This document shows, in pieces, positions 11,160 to 22,679 of a stretch of 64,000 nt of DNA. Where the stretch lies: contig CAJQUN010000036.1 of the NCBI GenBank assembly GCA_907163345.1, positions 1,860,001 to 1,924,000 of the forward strand, read 5' to 3'. Both the position numbers and the translations under genes were made by a program. This stretch comes from Haberlea rhodopensis. Taxonomy: Eukaryota; Streptophyta; Magnoliopsida; Lamiales; Gesneriaceae. Positions within the stretch are counted from its first letter, which is position 1. The number at the start of each line of letters is the position of its first letter. The notes beneath the pieces are model-generated. The model did not search any database and was not told where the DNA came from. It saw only the letters and a list, made by a program, of their open reading frames with translations.

Positions 11160-12649
11160 TGTAGCGATTCTACCGCAAGTGCACGGTGTCAAGTTTTAGT
11201 ATACTGATATATAAGAAAGGATGTCGAACCAACATGAACTAACGTATAAGTACCAAATAAAATTAGCAAAATTATACTTAGCCTACGAAATAAGGATGAT
11301 TAATTAACTAATTAAACTAAAGAATTAAAAACTCAAAAATAAAACAATTCCTTTGAAGATGCGAAGGAATTCCGCTCAAGAAATCTATCAAGATGTTCGT
11401 TCAATTGTGTATCGTCAATTTGTTTGTTAAAACAATTACCAATCAATCAATTCTTAAGGTGACGGATTTTCGAATATAATCAATACACTCTCTCGAGCTG
11501 TATTGAAACTAGTAATAAATTGACACAAGTAACTCTCGTTCACTTAAACCAATTTAATACCGAATAAATCTCTATGAAAACCGTTGATCTTTAAATCTTT
11601 CAATTTAAAGTGACCACGTATGTGATTTAATCTCTCGATCTAAATCTTAAACATACAACATGAATTATTTTAGCGTATTATAATTTTATCTCTCGATCTC
11701 AATTATAATTCATAATTTCAATCAAAGGTAGCTAGGCTTTGATAGCATGAAGCATATAATTCATGAACAAAAGAAATCAATTCACTCAAACACAACCAAA
11801 TCAAAGATTCAAACACAAAATTCCTTAAACTTGATAGAATAAACTCAATTAAATTCAAATCAAATTTAACAAGATGCTTAATCGTCTCTCGACCTCAAAA
11901 ACATCAAATAAATATGAAAATCAAATTAATCTAGAGTTTAGAAATACGATAAACATAGGAGCGACTCCGTGCGTTGAACGATGCTTCTTCTCTCGCTTCC
12001 TTCCTTGCACTTCAAAGGATTCTTCAACCTTCTCTTGTTCCGGGTAGATGAAAGGCGGCTCAAGAATTCTTATTTAGGTCTGACTCTATTCAGAATTATC
12101 GATGTGATTTTCGTGCCTCTTTTCCTTATTTATAGAGGAAGGGAGACATGGAAGTGTTTCCAAAAATCAAAACCAAATCAAGACTTTTATTTTCAGAAAA
12201 TTCTCCGTCTCGATCGATCGGTTGATATGTCTCGATCGATTGAGCGCCTTCAGCTTCCGAGTATGAGTTTCTCTGCCTCGCTCGATTGATCGAGTTGAAG
12301 CTTTCAATCGATCGAGCTTTCTTCACATTTTCTTGCCCACTCTCTGCCTCTCTCGATCGATCGAACTGGTGATTCCGATCGATCGAGCTCTGAAATAAAA
12401 TGTTGGCCAAAACTTCTGTCTCTGTCGATCGATCGACCTTCTGTTCCGATTGATCGAGATTGCCAGAACTCAAATTCTTCGGTTATTGGCTTGATTTGAT
12501 CCTTTTTCTTCCTTAGCTCAATTCTTCCACATTCCACCTAGATTCCTGAAATAATCAAATAAATACCGAAAAGCATAACATCTTCACGAAATCTACACGA
12601 AAATATATATAAATCAAAGCCCAAATACGCGTAATAATCAACCATATCA
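11160..12649 (-). repeat. element B left LTR (3' LTR)
   Basis: From TGTAGCGATTCTACCGC to AACCATATCA; minus-strand reading begins TGATATGG and ends in CA. Matches 36366-37627 from 11390 onward. A strong TATA box on the minus strand (CTATAAATA, about 12126-12134) lies left of the palindrome cluster. An open frame at 11981-12289 sits wholly in the LTR and is not a gene. Confidence 0.88.
12210..12460. repeat. palindrome array in B left LTR
   Basis: Eight copies of TCGATCGATCGA-type palindromes, near 12211, 12232, 12283, 12306, 12352, 12377, 12424 and 12447. Three show CG-to-TG/CA decay (GATTGATC or GATCGATTG). The array lies about 75 bp upstream, in the minus sense, of the CTATAAATA box. Confidence 0.95.
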
Positions 12650-13972
12650 ACTCCCCCAACTTAGATTTGATCATCCTCGAGCAAACATTAAGATCAAAAT
12701 GCAAAGTTCATCACCAATACTTTGAATGAATTAACTTAGCAACTCAATTATAAAAGCTCAGAAATCCCACTAACACTTCAATCAAAAGTCTATCCAAAAA
12801 TTAACAAGAAGTGTTTTCTCCTAAGCCTAGCAATATATCGCAAAATCGGAACGTGTGTGTGTGTTCATGTCAATCATGAGTTTCATATATGCTTTTAGGA
12901 TCAAATAATGCTATTAAACACAAAATCAAGATTTACTTTTAAACACTTCATAAGCCTACTTTGCAATAACTTCTCCACTAATGTAGTTATTCCATAGACT
13001 TGGATTAATAGGTCTTTTAAAGCTTGTAATGTTTGGCCTAGGTGTTTGGCTTCAAAGAAAAGATAGGGAAATACAAAGAAGAGAGTATAATCATAGAAAA
13101 TTCTCAAATTTTTAGCACACTTTGAGCTTCTCTTCTTTTTTTCTAGCCTTGGCCACTTTGGGTCTTATGTATTCACTTTTTTTCTCAAGGCTTTTTATCT
13201 ATCTTTTTCTTTTCTCATTCATCAATTTTTTCAACAAATAAGCTCATCAAAGATGTAGTAATTTCAAGTGCATCTAATGAGAATCATTATACTCCCTTAG
13301 GGTCAAGATAAAAAAATTTCATTTAGGCTCAAGTAGGTGGGTATAATGAGATTGCCAAAGAATGTTGAATGGGGCTAATAGTATGTCAAACATACTCCAT
13401 TCCTTTATCAATTAGGCTAAAATTAGGGACTAGAGATTGATATAAACATGGTAAGTTTGAAAGGCTCAAACGGTCCAAAGATCGCCTAAATCATTTCCAA
13501 GTCTAGTTCATAACTATAAAATTTCGCCTCAAAGTGCTCTCAAATAGGTTCTAAAGTGTTTTAAGATCCTCAAGACAAATCATAGTTAACAAAATTATTC
13601 CAACATCTAATTCACTCAATCATGAGCCAAAAGTGCTCAAAATATTCCTCAATTTTGAAATATTAACTTAACCTAAGATATTCACAAACAAGTCAAAATC
13701 ATCAAGACTTAAGTTGAGATGGGGATTAATATCATCATGTAATACCATTGCAAGTCTAATTCATTATTTCTAAATGATGAACTTATTTTCGAGAATTTTT
13801 TTTTATGTGCCCCAAAAACGACCTAATCTCATGCCAAACTAGTCTTGCAAGGAAGTACACAAGATAACAACAGAAACCAGTAAACACCCCCCAAAACATT
13901 AGTACATGCATTGCCCTCAATGTATGGTAAACAATAAATGCAAAGGCAAATCACATACCTCGACGACGATCG
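12650..13972 (-). other. B 3' non-coding region with two polypurine-type tracts
   Basis: Between the LTR-adjacent polypurine tract (12650-12660, plus strand ACTCCCCCAACTT) and the env-like gene. A second similar tract (ACACCCCCCAAAACATTAG, about 13884-13903) lies next to an imperfect CATTG/CAATG inverted repeat (13908-13925). A hairpin with outer arms GAATGG/CCATTC and inner arms GTATGT/ACATAC lies at 13367-13402. Similar blocks occur in elements A and C. The small open frame at 12901-13107 is not supported as a gene. Confidence 0.7.
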
Positions 13973-15145
13973 TCAGTGATCGTCGTCCTCATCATGCTCC
14001 GGAGGTGGTACTGGGTAATATGGGTGTGGTGGATAATTCGGTGGTGGTTGATGGTATGGCGGGAATGGGCGAAATTGCGGCTCAGGCGGGAACTGTATAT
14101 ATGGGAAACCTTGGGCCAAGGCATTATTCCACGCATATTGATATTGCAGGTGCTGACTTATCTGTGCTTGGCCCCACTGTAGTTCCCGTTGCAAATTGTG
14201 GATGCCCTGCTGCTCCAGGCGAAGGTCTTGGAGATCCCTGTGAAGGGAGTCCAAGGTAATCGATGTATGCTCTGCAGCGAAAGAGGAGGATGCCCCAGCA
14301 TGTCTGCTGCTCGAGGGCCGTGGCTCGGCCCTTCGTCGGCCTGTAGGCGGTGGTGGCCCATAAACCACAATTGACCCTTTAGGTGGCAGGAGCTCCTCAT
14401 CGGTGTCCCACTTCACTCCACCTCTCTTGCAAAGGGCTGTGATCGTCGATGGAAAAGGCAAAGCAGAGGTGGGCGGACTCCCGTCGATGTCACAAATATG
14501 TTCATTGATAATATGCCCGAAATCCACCGATTGCCCTATAAGAATGGCATATACCAGGGCAGCTCTCTCCTTAGTAACCTCAGAAGTGTGGGTCGATGGC
14601 ATGACCCGGGCGGCTATGAAAGAGAACCAAGCTTGTGCCTCTGGCTTCAAATGTTTCTTCAGGACCAATTGGGGCTCTCCATTGTTGTTTCTTTGCCAAT
14701 CAATCCCCTCGATACCAATTACAGAAATTACCTCGTCATAGTTGATTTGGCTAGTTTTGAACGCTTGGTAATCACTGTTCTTGATAGATGGCATCCTAAA
14801 AATCGCATTCAATTTGAATCGATCATATTCAATATCCTTACCCCTGACAAATACAACCTCTCTTGAATGTGGTGGGACCGTTCTCAAATTAGCATAGAAA
14901 CTCCCTCACTACCGGGACCACCACATCAATAGGTTGTTGTAGTATTCAAACCACCCCCGTCGCCTAGCTTTCTGAATGACCAGGCATTCAAGCTTATCTA
15001 AACTCATTCCCCTTTCGCGACTGAGGGGTTTGCGGTGATAGCTAGGGTACAATTCCGCCGCTACGGAATTCATAAAGCGCTTATCATCATAATCTGCAAC
15101 CAAAGTGGTAGCTTCGACTTGCTTTTGCTTTCTCTTTGGCGCCAT
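13973..15145 (-). pseudogene. Athila env-like / putative plant transposon protein (element B)
   Basis: The ATG at 15145 starts MAPKRKQKQ, typical of the third ORF of Athila-type elements, called env-like because of its position 3' of pol although no membrane function is proven. The N-terminal basic stretch is followed by a globular region (RGKDIEYDRFKLN, AWFSFIAARVMPSTHTSEVT) and a Pro-rich tail ending EHDEDDDH. No clear signal peptide or membrane helix is seen. Two nearby indels break it: one base missing near 14930 and one extra near 14893, so only about 45 bp are out of frame. With those exceptions the frame is open for about 390 codons. It lies downstream of a possible private promoter (see 15146-16020). 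Confidence 0.75.
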
Positions 15146-16020
15146 TAGATCAATTTACAACTCTTTCTTCTTCACTCCCAACCACACAATAAATCACCAA
15201 TATCACAAACCACAGCAAGAATGTACAAATCTTACCAACCAACCTTTCACTTCCCCAAACTCAACTACTCAATTTCCAAATTCACCAAAAACTTCAACCT
15301 TATATATCCAACCAACAATATTCAGTAAATTATGGATATAGAGAAGATTTGAAACCATATACCATGAAAATCTAGGTGATGGTTTGGAATCTTGCTTGAG
15401 TTCCTCCTTGTCGATGAAATCTCCCAATTTCAGTTGAAAATCTTGAAATTTGTTGCAAAAAGTATGATTAGATGAAGCTTGGAAGCTTAAATTGCAAGAT
15501 TTATGAGTGTAAGGGAAGATTATAGGAAGAAATTTGGGGATTAGGTTAAAAAGGGGCGATTTTTCTGCACAAAATTTGGAAAAGTTGTGACTGATATCTG
15601 ATGGAATCAAGTTTGAAAACCAAATTATCTGTTGCTCGATCGATCGAGCAAGACAGGACATTTTCTCCTTTTTTTAAAAAAAAATTTCCTCGATCGATCG
15701 TGACAAGTCACTCGATCGATCGGCGACTCCAGAAAAAATTTTATATTTGCAACTCCTGGTCGATCGATCGAGCTCAAGTCACCCGATCGATCGACCCTTC
15801 CAGACCAATTTTTTATTTTTTTCAAAAAATTTCAATGATCGATTCGCCCCATCAGTTGGACTCATTCCATTTTTTCTGCATTTGAAAATTAACGCACAGA
15901 GTTAGGCTCTAAAAATAACAAAAAATTAAAATAAAAACAATTAGACTAAAAATGAAAAACAAACAAGGGATAGAGGAAAGTTCTTAATTTATAGTCCCAA
16001 GCTGGACTGTCACCTCCGTC
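15146..16020 (-). promoter_or_regulatory. pol-less spacer with palindrome array and possible promoter for the env-like gene
   Basis: In an autonomous Athila element pol would lie here; no RT or integrase motif is found. On the minus strand a canonical ATATATAAG box lies at about 15299-15307, 155 bp before the env-like ATG. A GATCGATC palindrome array (15636-15848: copies near 15636, 15692, 15712, 15759, 15783 and a degenerate one at 15836) is upstream of it. Part of the array is a tandem duplication of about 70-75 bp (compare the spacers AAGTCACTCGATCG and AAGTCACCCGATCG). Promoter function is inference. Confidence 0.5.
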
Positions 16021-17243
16021 TCAGTGATCCATTTTTGCTTGCTCCTTTGGGTTCTTTACCGTATCAGTAGGTAGTGTCCTTTGAGCTCGTCCATGAATTA
16101 TAGCTGCTAGTTGCCCCACTTGAACCTCCAAGTTTTTTATAGATGCATCCTGGTTTTGCATCCTTGTTTCAGTCGATGAAATTAACTTGGTCAAGAGCTC
16201 CTCCATACTTGGCTTAGGCACATTCCCCGGTTGTTGTGGGTTCAACACATTGTTTTGGTTGGACCACTGCAAATTCGGATGATTTCTCCACCCCGGGTTG
16301 TACGTATTGGAGTATGGGTTGTTGGGCTGCCTGTTTCCTACATAATTGACGGATTCATTAGATAGATTAAATGGATTACCTGCCTGGCACCAGTACTTGG
16401 ATGATTGCTTCCACATAGCTCGCAAGTGATAACTTGAGCTTGTATTGTTGTCATGCTCATGCTATCTATCTTTTTGTTTAGCGCGTCCAACTGTGCCGAA
16501 AGAACAGTGATGTCATCAATTTGATGAACTCCAGCCGATTTCTTTGGCACATTCCTCTCCGATTGCCATTGATAGCTATTAGAAGCCATCTCTTCTAAGA
16601 GTTCATACGCTGCTCCCGGTGTTTTGCGCATTATGGATCCTCCTGAGGCTGCATCTATCATAGAACGGTTAGATGAAAATAAACCGTTATAAAAAGTCTG
16701 TACCTAGAGCCAAATAGGAATTCCATGGTGTGGGCATCTCCTAAGCAAATCCTTGAAACGATCCCACGCCTCATAAAGTGTTTCAGGGTCGTATTGCCCG
16801 AATGTGGTTATATCGTTCCTCATCTTTGCCGTTTTGGAAGGGGGAAAGTATTTGGACAGAAACGCTTGCGTCATCCCCTCCCAAGTTGTTATCGATCCTG
16901 CAGGTAAAGAGTTCAACCACGATTTAGCTTTATCTTTTAATGAGAAAGGAAATAACCTTAACGTGATGGCGTCGTCAGAAACGCCATTATGTTTGAACGT
17001 GTCACAAATCTCCAAGAAGTTGGAGATGTGAGCGTTAGGGTCATCAGTGGCTACTCCTCCAAACATCACTGAATGCTGGATCATCTGTATTATCGCCGGC
17101 TTTATTTCAAAATTATTGGCTTGAATGGTTGGCCTCGTAACACTGGATAATGATCCATGAAAAGCTGGTTGCGCATAATCCATCATCGATCTTGGATTCA
17201 ATGCTTCATTGTTCGCGCCCCCTTCTTGGTTGTTGTCAGCCAT
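16021..17243 (-). pseudogene. Athila gag (element B)
   Basis: Structural gag of the virus-like particle. Starts MADNNQEGG at 17243. The retrotransposon-gag core is clear: GGVATDDPNAHISNFLEI, LRLFPFSLKDKAKSWL, FLSKYFPPSKTAKMRNDI. It continues with AASGGSIMRKTPGAAYELL and a knuckle-like CELCGSNH, then an Asn/Pro-rich region. A TAG in place of CAG stops the first frame near 16704 (after GIPIWL). A frameshift near 16395 separates the knuckle from the Asn/Pro-rich part, and 16425-16021 is open in the third segment. Fewer than 40 bp of B lie upstream before the Tekay junction. Confidence 0.85.
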
Positions 17244-17280
17244 TGCACGAGCTTCCCTTATTCTTCTTAGACATGTACGC

Positions 17281-20200
17281 TAGATGTCTGGCTCAGCTAG
17301 CAAAGTTGATACATACACAGGTGATGCATCTATGTCAAAATCATAGCCAAGATGGCAATAGGAGGTCATCATAGCCGACAAATGAATGACATCCTCAGCA
17401 GAACTCCTCACTTTCCGGCTCAAAGCGTCTGCTGTCAAATTGGCTTTCCCGGGATGGTACTCTATCTCACAATCATAGTCCTTGAGTAGGTCCATCCATC
17501 TCCTCTGCCTCATGTTCAACTCTGCCTGAGTGAATAAAAACTTGAGGCTCTTGTGGTCCGTGTAAATGGTAAACGAAGTACCTATACAAATAATGCCTCC
17601 AGATCTTCAGGGCAAAGATGATAGCCGCCAATTCCAAGTCATGAACTGGATATCTGATCTCATGCGGCTTCAACTGCCTCGATGCATAAGCTACCACATG
17701 CTTATCTTGCATCAGAACACATCCAAGGCCCTGCAGCGATGCATCAGTATACAGAACAAATCTGGAGTTCTCCGTAGGGATCACTAACACTGGCGCCGTC
17801 GTCAACCGGTGCTTCAACTCCTGGAAGCTCTCCTCACAAGCGTCTGACCAAAAGAAAGGCACTCCCTTCTGGGTCAACTGAGTCAGCGGCTTGGCAATCT
17901 TCGAAAAGCCCTCGACAAAGCGCCGATAATACCCGGCCAAACCAAGAAAACTCCGAATCTCTGGCACATAAGTGGGGGCAGCCCTCTCCATCACAGCCTC
18001 AATCTTCTTGGGATCTACAGATATCCCGCTGCTCGATATGACATGCCCCAGAAACACTACACTGCTCAGCCAAAATTCACACTTACTGAGCTTAGCATAT
18101 AACTGATGCTCTCTCAGAATCTGAAGCACTGTCCTCAAGTGTTTCACATGCTCTTCCTCACTCCGGGAGTAGATAAGAATATCGTCAATAAACACAATGA
18201 CGAACTGATCAAGATACTGCTGAAACACCCTGTTCATCAGACTCATAAAGACTGCTGGAGCATTCGTCACGCCGAACGGCATCACTAGGAACTCATAATG
18301 TCCATATCGGGTCCGGAACACTGTCTTCTGCACATCTTCCTCTCTGACCCGAATCTGATGATACCCGGATCTCAAATCAATCTTGCTATACACCCTGGTA
18401 CCTTGCAACTGATCAAACAGATCGTCGATCCTTGGAAGAGGATACTTGTTCTTCACTGTAGCCTTATTCAGTTGCCGGTAATCTATACACAACCGCATCG
18501 AACCGTCCTTCTTCTTCACAAAGAGAACTGGTGCGCCCCATGGCGACACGCTCGGGCGTATATATCCCTTGTCCAGGAGATCCTGTAACTGTTCTTTCAA
18601 CTCTCTCAACTCGGCCGGTGCCATCCTATAAGGTGCACGAGAGATAGCGGATGTCCCTGGCAACAGCTCGATCCCAAACTCGACTTCCCTAGCCGATGGG
18701 AATCCTGGGATCTCTTCTGGAAATACATCAGCGAACTCTGCCACTACTGGCACATCCTCAACTCTTAGTTCCTTATCCTTTCCAGACGTGTCCACGACAT
18801 AGATAAGATAGCCCGTGTGTCCACGTTCCAACAGCTGAGTCATCTTGATCGCTGAAATCAACGGAATCTTCGCACGAGAACCGCTGCCATAGAAAGTCCA
18901 CTGACTGCCCAACTCAGGTCTGAACTTCACTGTCCTCTGTCAGCAATCTACCACTGCCTGATATCTGTTCAGAACATCAATACCCAAGATGCAGTCGAAG
19001 TCTGACATGCCCAATACGATCAAGTCTGCCTTCAACTCGTTGCCCTCAAAATAAATGAGGCAGTCTGCCATAAACTGATCAGCAACGACATTTCTTCCAG
19101 TGGGTGTCGAGACAAGGAGAGGCGTGGGTAAAGAAGACGTGCGCATATGGTGTCTTTCCACAAAACCCACCGATACAAAAGAATGGGAGGCACCTGTATC
19201 GATCAAAATAAAAGCAGGGTACGTAAATAAATGACACGTACCGGCAATCACCTCCTCTGGGGCTGCCTGGGCCTGCTCCCTGGTCAGTGCATACACCTGC
19301 CCCTGGGGTGGTCCTACTGTCTGACCTCCCGATGGTCGAGGCCCAAACTGCTGCCTCTGCTGCACTGTCCTATCCTCAAACCTCGGCCTGCTGCCCTGAT
19401 ACTCTGACTGTCCTCCCCGTGTGGGGCAATACCGAGCGATGTGGCCCATCTTGCCACAGACATAACATGCAGGACACTTGTTTGAAGAATGTGGCCCTCC
19501 ACAATTGTTGCACCTCGGCTCTCCCGGCCTATCCCCTTGCGAAGACCCTCGATTTGCGGACCAATTGCCCTTCTTGCCATCCTGTCTCTGACCAAAATGT
19601 TTCTTTCCACCATATCGCGAAGATGAAGAGGCACCACGGGGTTTAAATGGCTCACCCCGAGGCCTCAAGCTGTCATTGGTCTGCCTCTGTTGCGGTACCG
19701 GTGGTGGCATAGCAGTAAGCTCCCACTCCTAGCTCAGCAAGCTCCGCTCTTGTGAGAGCATCATCAAAAGAAGTTGGGTTATTAGTGATAACCCGGTCAT
19801 AGAGCTCCGGTCGCAACCCCTTCATAAAATTCCTCATCTTAGCGTGTCCACTGGTGGCAATGTGGGGAACGTACCTCAGCAATGAAGAGTACCGTGTGGC
19901 ATAGTCTGCCACTGTCATGTTCCCCTGACTCAGACTTGTAAACTCGTCCTCCTTTGTCTGTCTTACTGCTGCGGAGAAGTACCGATTCAAAAACCTAGTC
20001 CTGAAGAGTGTCCAATCAATCACAGCACCCAGTGCTCTCATCTCCATTACTGTGCTCCTCCACCACAATAGAGGTTTCTTGGCTAATTGAAACTCCGCCA
20101 TCCTCAGCCAAGCTGTCACAGCACAAGGAGCCGATACAAAGATCTGCTCAAGCCTTTCCAACCACTCTTCAGCCTCTTCTCCGGACTCTGTCCCCTCAAA

Positions 20201-20362
20201 CCGGGGCGGATGATAAGATAGAAATTGCGTCAAACTAATCTCACCCGGTAGCAATAACTGAACCACTGGTTCCATGCCTACGGCCGGTGGAGGTAGAGGG
20301 TTCACTTGACCGACGCTTGCGTTCACACTACCAATATCTCCAACCTCCTCATTAGCAGCCAT
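17281..20362 (-). pseudogene. Tekay gag-pol, unit 1 (truncated, no integrase)
   Basis: From ATG 20362 (MAANEEVGD) through gag, CCHC knuckle (CYVCGKMGHIARYC), protease (LIDTGASHSF) and RT (VFIDDIL) to the RNase H end, cut at LLAEPDI at 17281. Integrase, chromodomain and 3' LTR are gone. Lesions: a one-base insertion near 19710 (GCAGTAA versus GCGTAA in unit 2); TGA replacing CGA near 18940; and a one-base insertion near 17582 that shifts the frame inside RNase H. None of these is shared with units 2 or 3. Confidence 0.92.
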
Positions 20363-20559
20363 GCTGTAATACAAATGTTAACAACAATTCCAAAGCAGTA
20401 TATATGTTATGCCGTTAGATAACAGGAATGAGAATAAGCACGTTAGTATAACAGGATATACATTAATATGCACCACATGCATAAACATGCTTCAAATGTA
20501 AGCACCTAGCCTATCATGCTAAGGCTACCCTTCACTCGTTCCCGGGTTCTCTAACCACT

Positions 20560-20571
20560 GCTCTGATACCA
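20560..20571 (-). promoter_or_regulatory. tRNA-Met primer-binding site, unit 1
   Basis: Minus strand TGGTATCAGAGC, four bases inside the LTR end at 20576. Matches the 3' end of initiator tRNA-Met. Equivalent sites lie at about 27422-27433 and 34280-34291 for units 2 and 3 (unit 3 carries an A/G difference beside it). Confidence 0.9.
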
Positions 20572-20575
20572 CTAA

Positions 20576-22645
20576 TGTAAGGACCCTAATCCTTAAGTGC
20601 GGAATCAAGGCACAATAGAGCTAATATAAATGATTAGAGTGAGAAATAACGTGTTGAGTTTATGAGCTTAAGCATTACATGCCAAAAATGAGGACTACTA
20701 AAAAGGATTAATTACATTCCAATCAATGAATTGTTCAATTATAGTTTTATACTACTCCTAGAGTAGATACTATCCAAATAATCCCGTCCTTCAAGTCCCA
20801 AAAAGCATCCTCAAAAGCTCACCATCTCAACCAGTTCAAGCCCTTCTATCATGCCAAAAAGGTACCTACAAGGACAACCCCCAAACATGAGCAATAATAA
20901 TCATTCATATTCAACACGATATGAAGATAAAGCGTAATGCATAATCATATTAAAACACTTCCTGTTTTCCCCATGCATTTCAAACGCTTCCCGTTTGGTT
21001 GTCCCTGTACCATAACTCATGAGTATAATCAATAGATTATTTTTAATGGTCTAAACATGTCATGAACATATACCATTTCATCAATACCAAATACTGATCA
21101 CCAATCCCTAGTCTGTCCATCACAATGTATTTTAATGCCCCTCGCTTATTTACATATAGACGGCATAGGATAACCTCGCTTCAATGGACTGCGGGACTCC
21201 CACCCCTCGCCTCTCATTGAGCGGCAAATACCCTTTCCTCGTCCTATATGATAACCACGCTCAAATGTGACATGCGGCGCTCCCACCCCTCGCTTCACAT
21301 TTAGCGGAACCAAACCAAATAGCGGCAAGCATTAAAATCATCAAGGGATGACCACGACTCATGGGATATGCACCAATAATCATATGCATCTATAAACATC
21401 ATGCATAACATGTATTTGCATCCACTATGCAATACCACATATATACTTGCATCCACAATGCATAAACAATAAGTATATAAGATACATGTACCGTTGGGGT
21501 GCCCGTACGTCCACTACGTACCTTTCCAAAATGTAGGATATGGTAGGACTTCAATGCCTTGGCTGTGTTGCCACCTGGGTTGGTTCTATATATTCACAAA
21601 TACCAATATTAGAATCCAATAATAGTCCAATACCAAAAATCCCACAAAAATAACCAAAAACATCATTTTTGGTGTCTCGCGATCGATCGCCATCAAGCCC
21701 CGATCGATCGCGAGACCTCACTGTCTCGGGCAACAAAATCCAACAATCCGCGATCGATCGCGGAGCTAGCGCCGATCGATCGCGGCCTCGCCGATCGATC
21801 GCGCCCATCTCGCGATCGATCGCTGAAGCTCTCTGCCTCAGCTCTGTTGCTCGCGATCGATCGCGAGAAAAACGCCGATCGATCGCCGAGCTCTGGGCAT
21901 GCGGGGTTTGGGCACTATTCACCCATCTTCAACCCCAACTCATACACACCCACATACACCAACATCAACCAAACCCAACAACTCAAAACCAACAATAAAC
22001 ATCTATATAAACTCAAATATGCAACATCCAACCAAATTAATACGAAAACCACAACAACCCAACACAAACCCATTTTAAAACCCTTCAAAATCAACCCAAA
22101 CTTAAACATAGCCTTACAAAATTTACAATGAGGTATCCATACCTCTTGGGGATCTCAAATCACCCAACAAGCTCCACAAAACAAGATTTTGCAAAGACTC
22201 CTCTTCACCCTTGAGCTCAAGCTCGAAAATGGGAAGGAAAAGGAAGGGTTTGGGTGTTGTTTTTGGTAAAGTTAAAAAGTGATGGATGGATGAGGTGTGG
22301 GGTAATAAAAGGTGTTGGTTTAATTAAAATGCATACCAAAATAATTCAATGGTGTATAAAACACCCCAACATGATTTTCAAAGCATTAACTCAAAATGCA
22401 CCAAATAACAATTAAACACATGATTTCTAATCTATTGCTACCAATGGCAAATAAATCATGCTTCCAATAATATTTACCCAACATGCACCACATGCACCCT
22501 GAAATGCAACCCCGGGTCACCCTATCCACATGACCATGCATTTCCATAAGGTAAATAAATTCTAACACATAATCAATTACCACATAATTAATCATGTAAA
22601 CACAATTAAAGCCACATAGCAATTAACCATTTCGGGGATGTCACA
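20576..22645 (-). repeat. Tekay LTR1
   Basis: 2070 bp, plus strand TGTAAGGACCC to GGGGATGTCACA. The polypurine tract (plus strand ATAGTCCCCTACTTA) adjoins at 22646-22660. A minus-strand TATA candidate CTATATAAAC lies near 22003-22012; a second, at 21586-21594, is mutated in LTR2 and LTR3. Short Arg/Ser-rich open frames here are reading products of the palindromes. Confidence 0.95.
21678..21888. repeat. palindrome array in Tekay LTR1
   Basis: Eight copies of CGATCGATCG, most extended to TCGCGATCGATCGCGA or GCCGATCGATCGCG, at irregular 20-50 bp spacing. Same arrangement in LTR2 (28540-28750) and LTR3 (35398-35608) with a few point differences, e.g. GATCTCGG replacing GATCGCGC in LTR2. Confidence 0.95.
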
Positions 22646-22679
22646 ATAGTCCCCTACTTATAAGATTTCGTCCTCGAAA

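Noticed and set aside
11981..12289. 102-codon open frame in B's LTR, repeated at 36959-37276
   Set aside because: Present in both LTR copies, runs antisense to the element and ends in the palindrome array; no protein features.
13906..14866. Plus-strand open frames over the B env-like gene
   Set aside because: Shadows of the minus-strand env-like ORF; hydrophobic Trp/Val composition is the complement of Pro/His-rich coding.
21586..21594. CTATATATT as the definite Tekay TATA box
   Set aside because: The same position reads CTACATATT in LTR2 and LTR3; another candidate at about 22003-22012 is present in all three, so the assignment is left open.
21551..22131. Arg/Ser/Asp-rich open frames in the Tekay LTRs (also 28413-28991, 35271-35851, 7556-7801, 12126-12537, 15601-15885)
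   Set aside because: They are translations of the GATCGATC palindromes (IDRS-type repeats) on both strands and lie in LTRs or array spacers; no gene.
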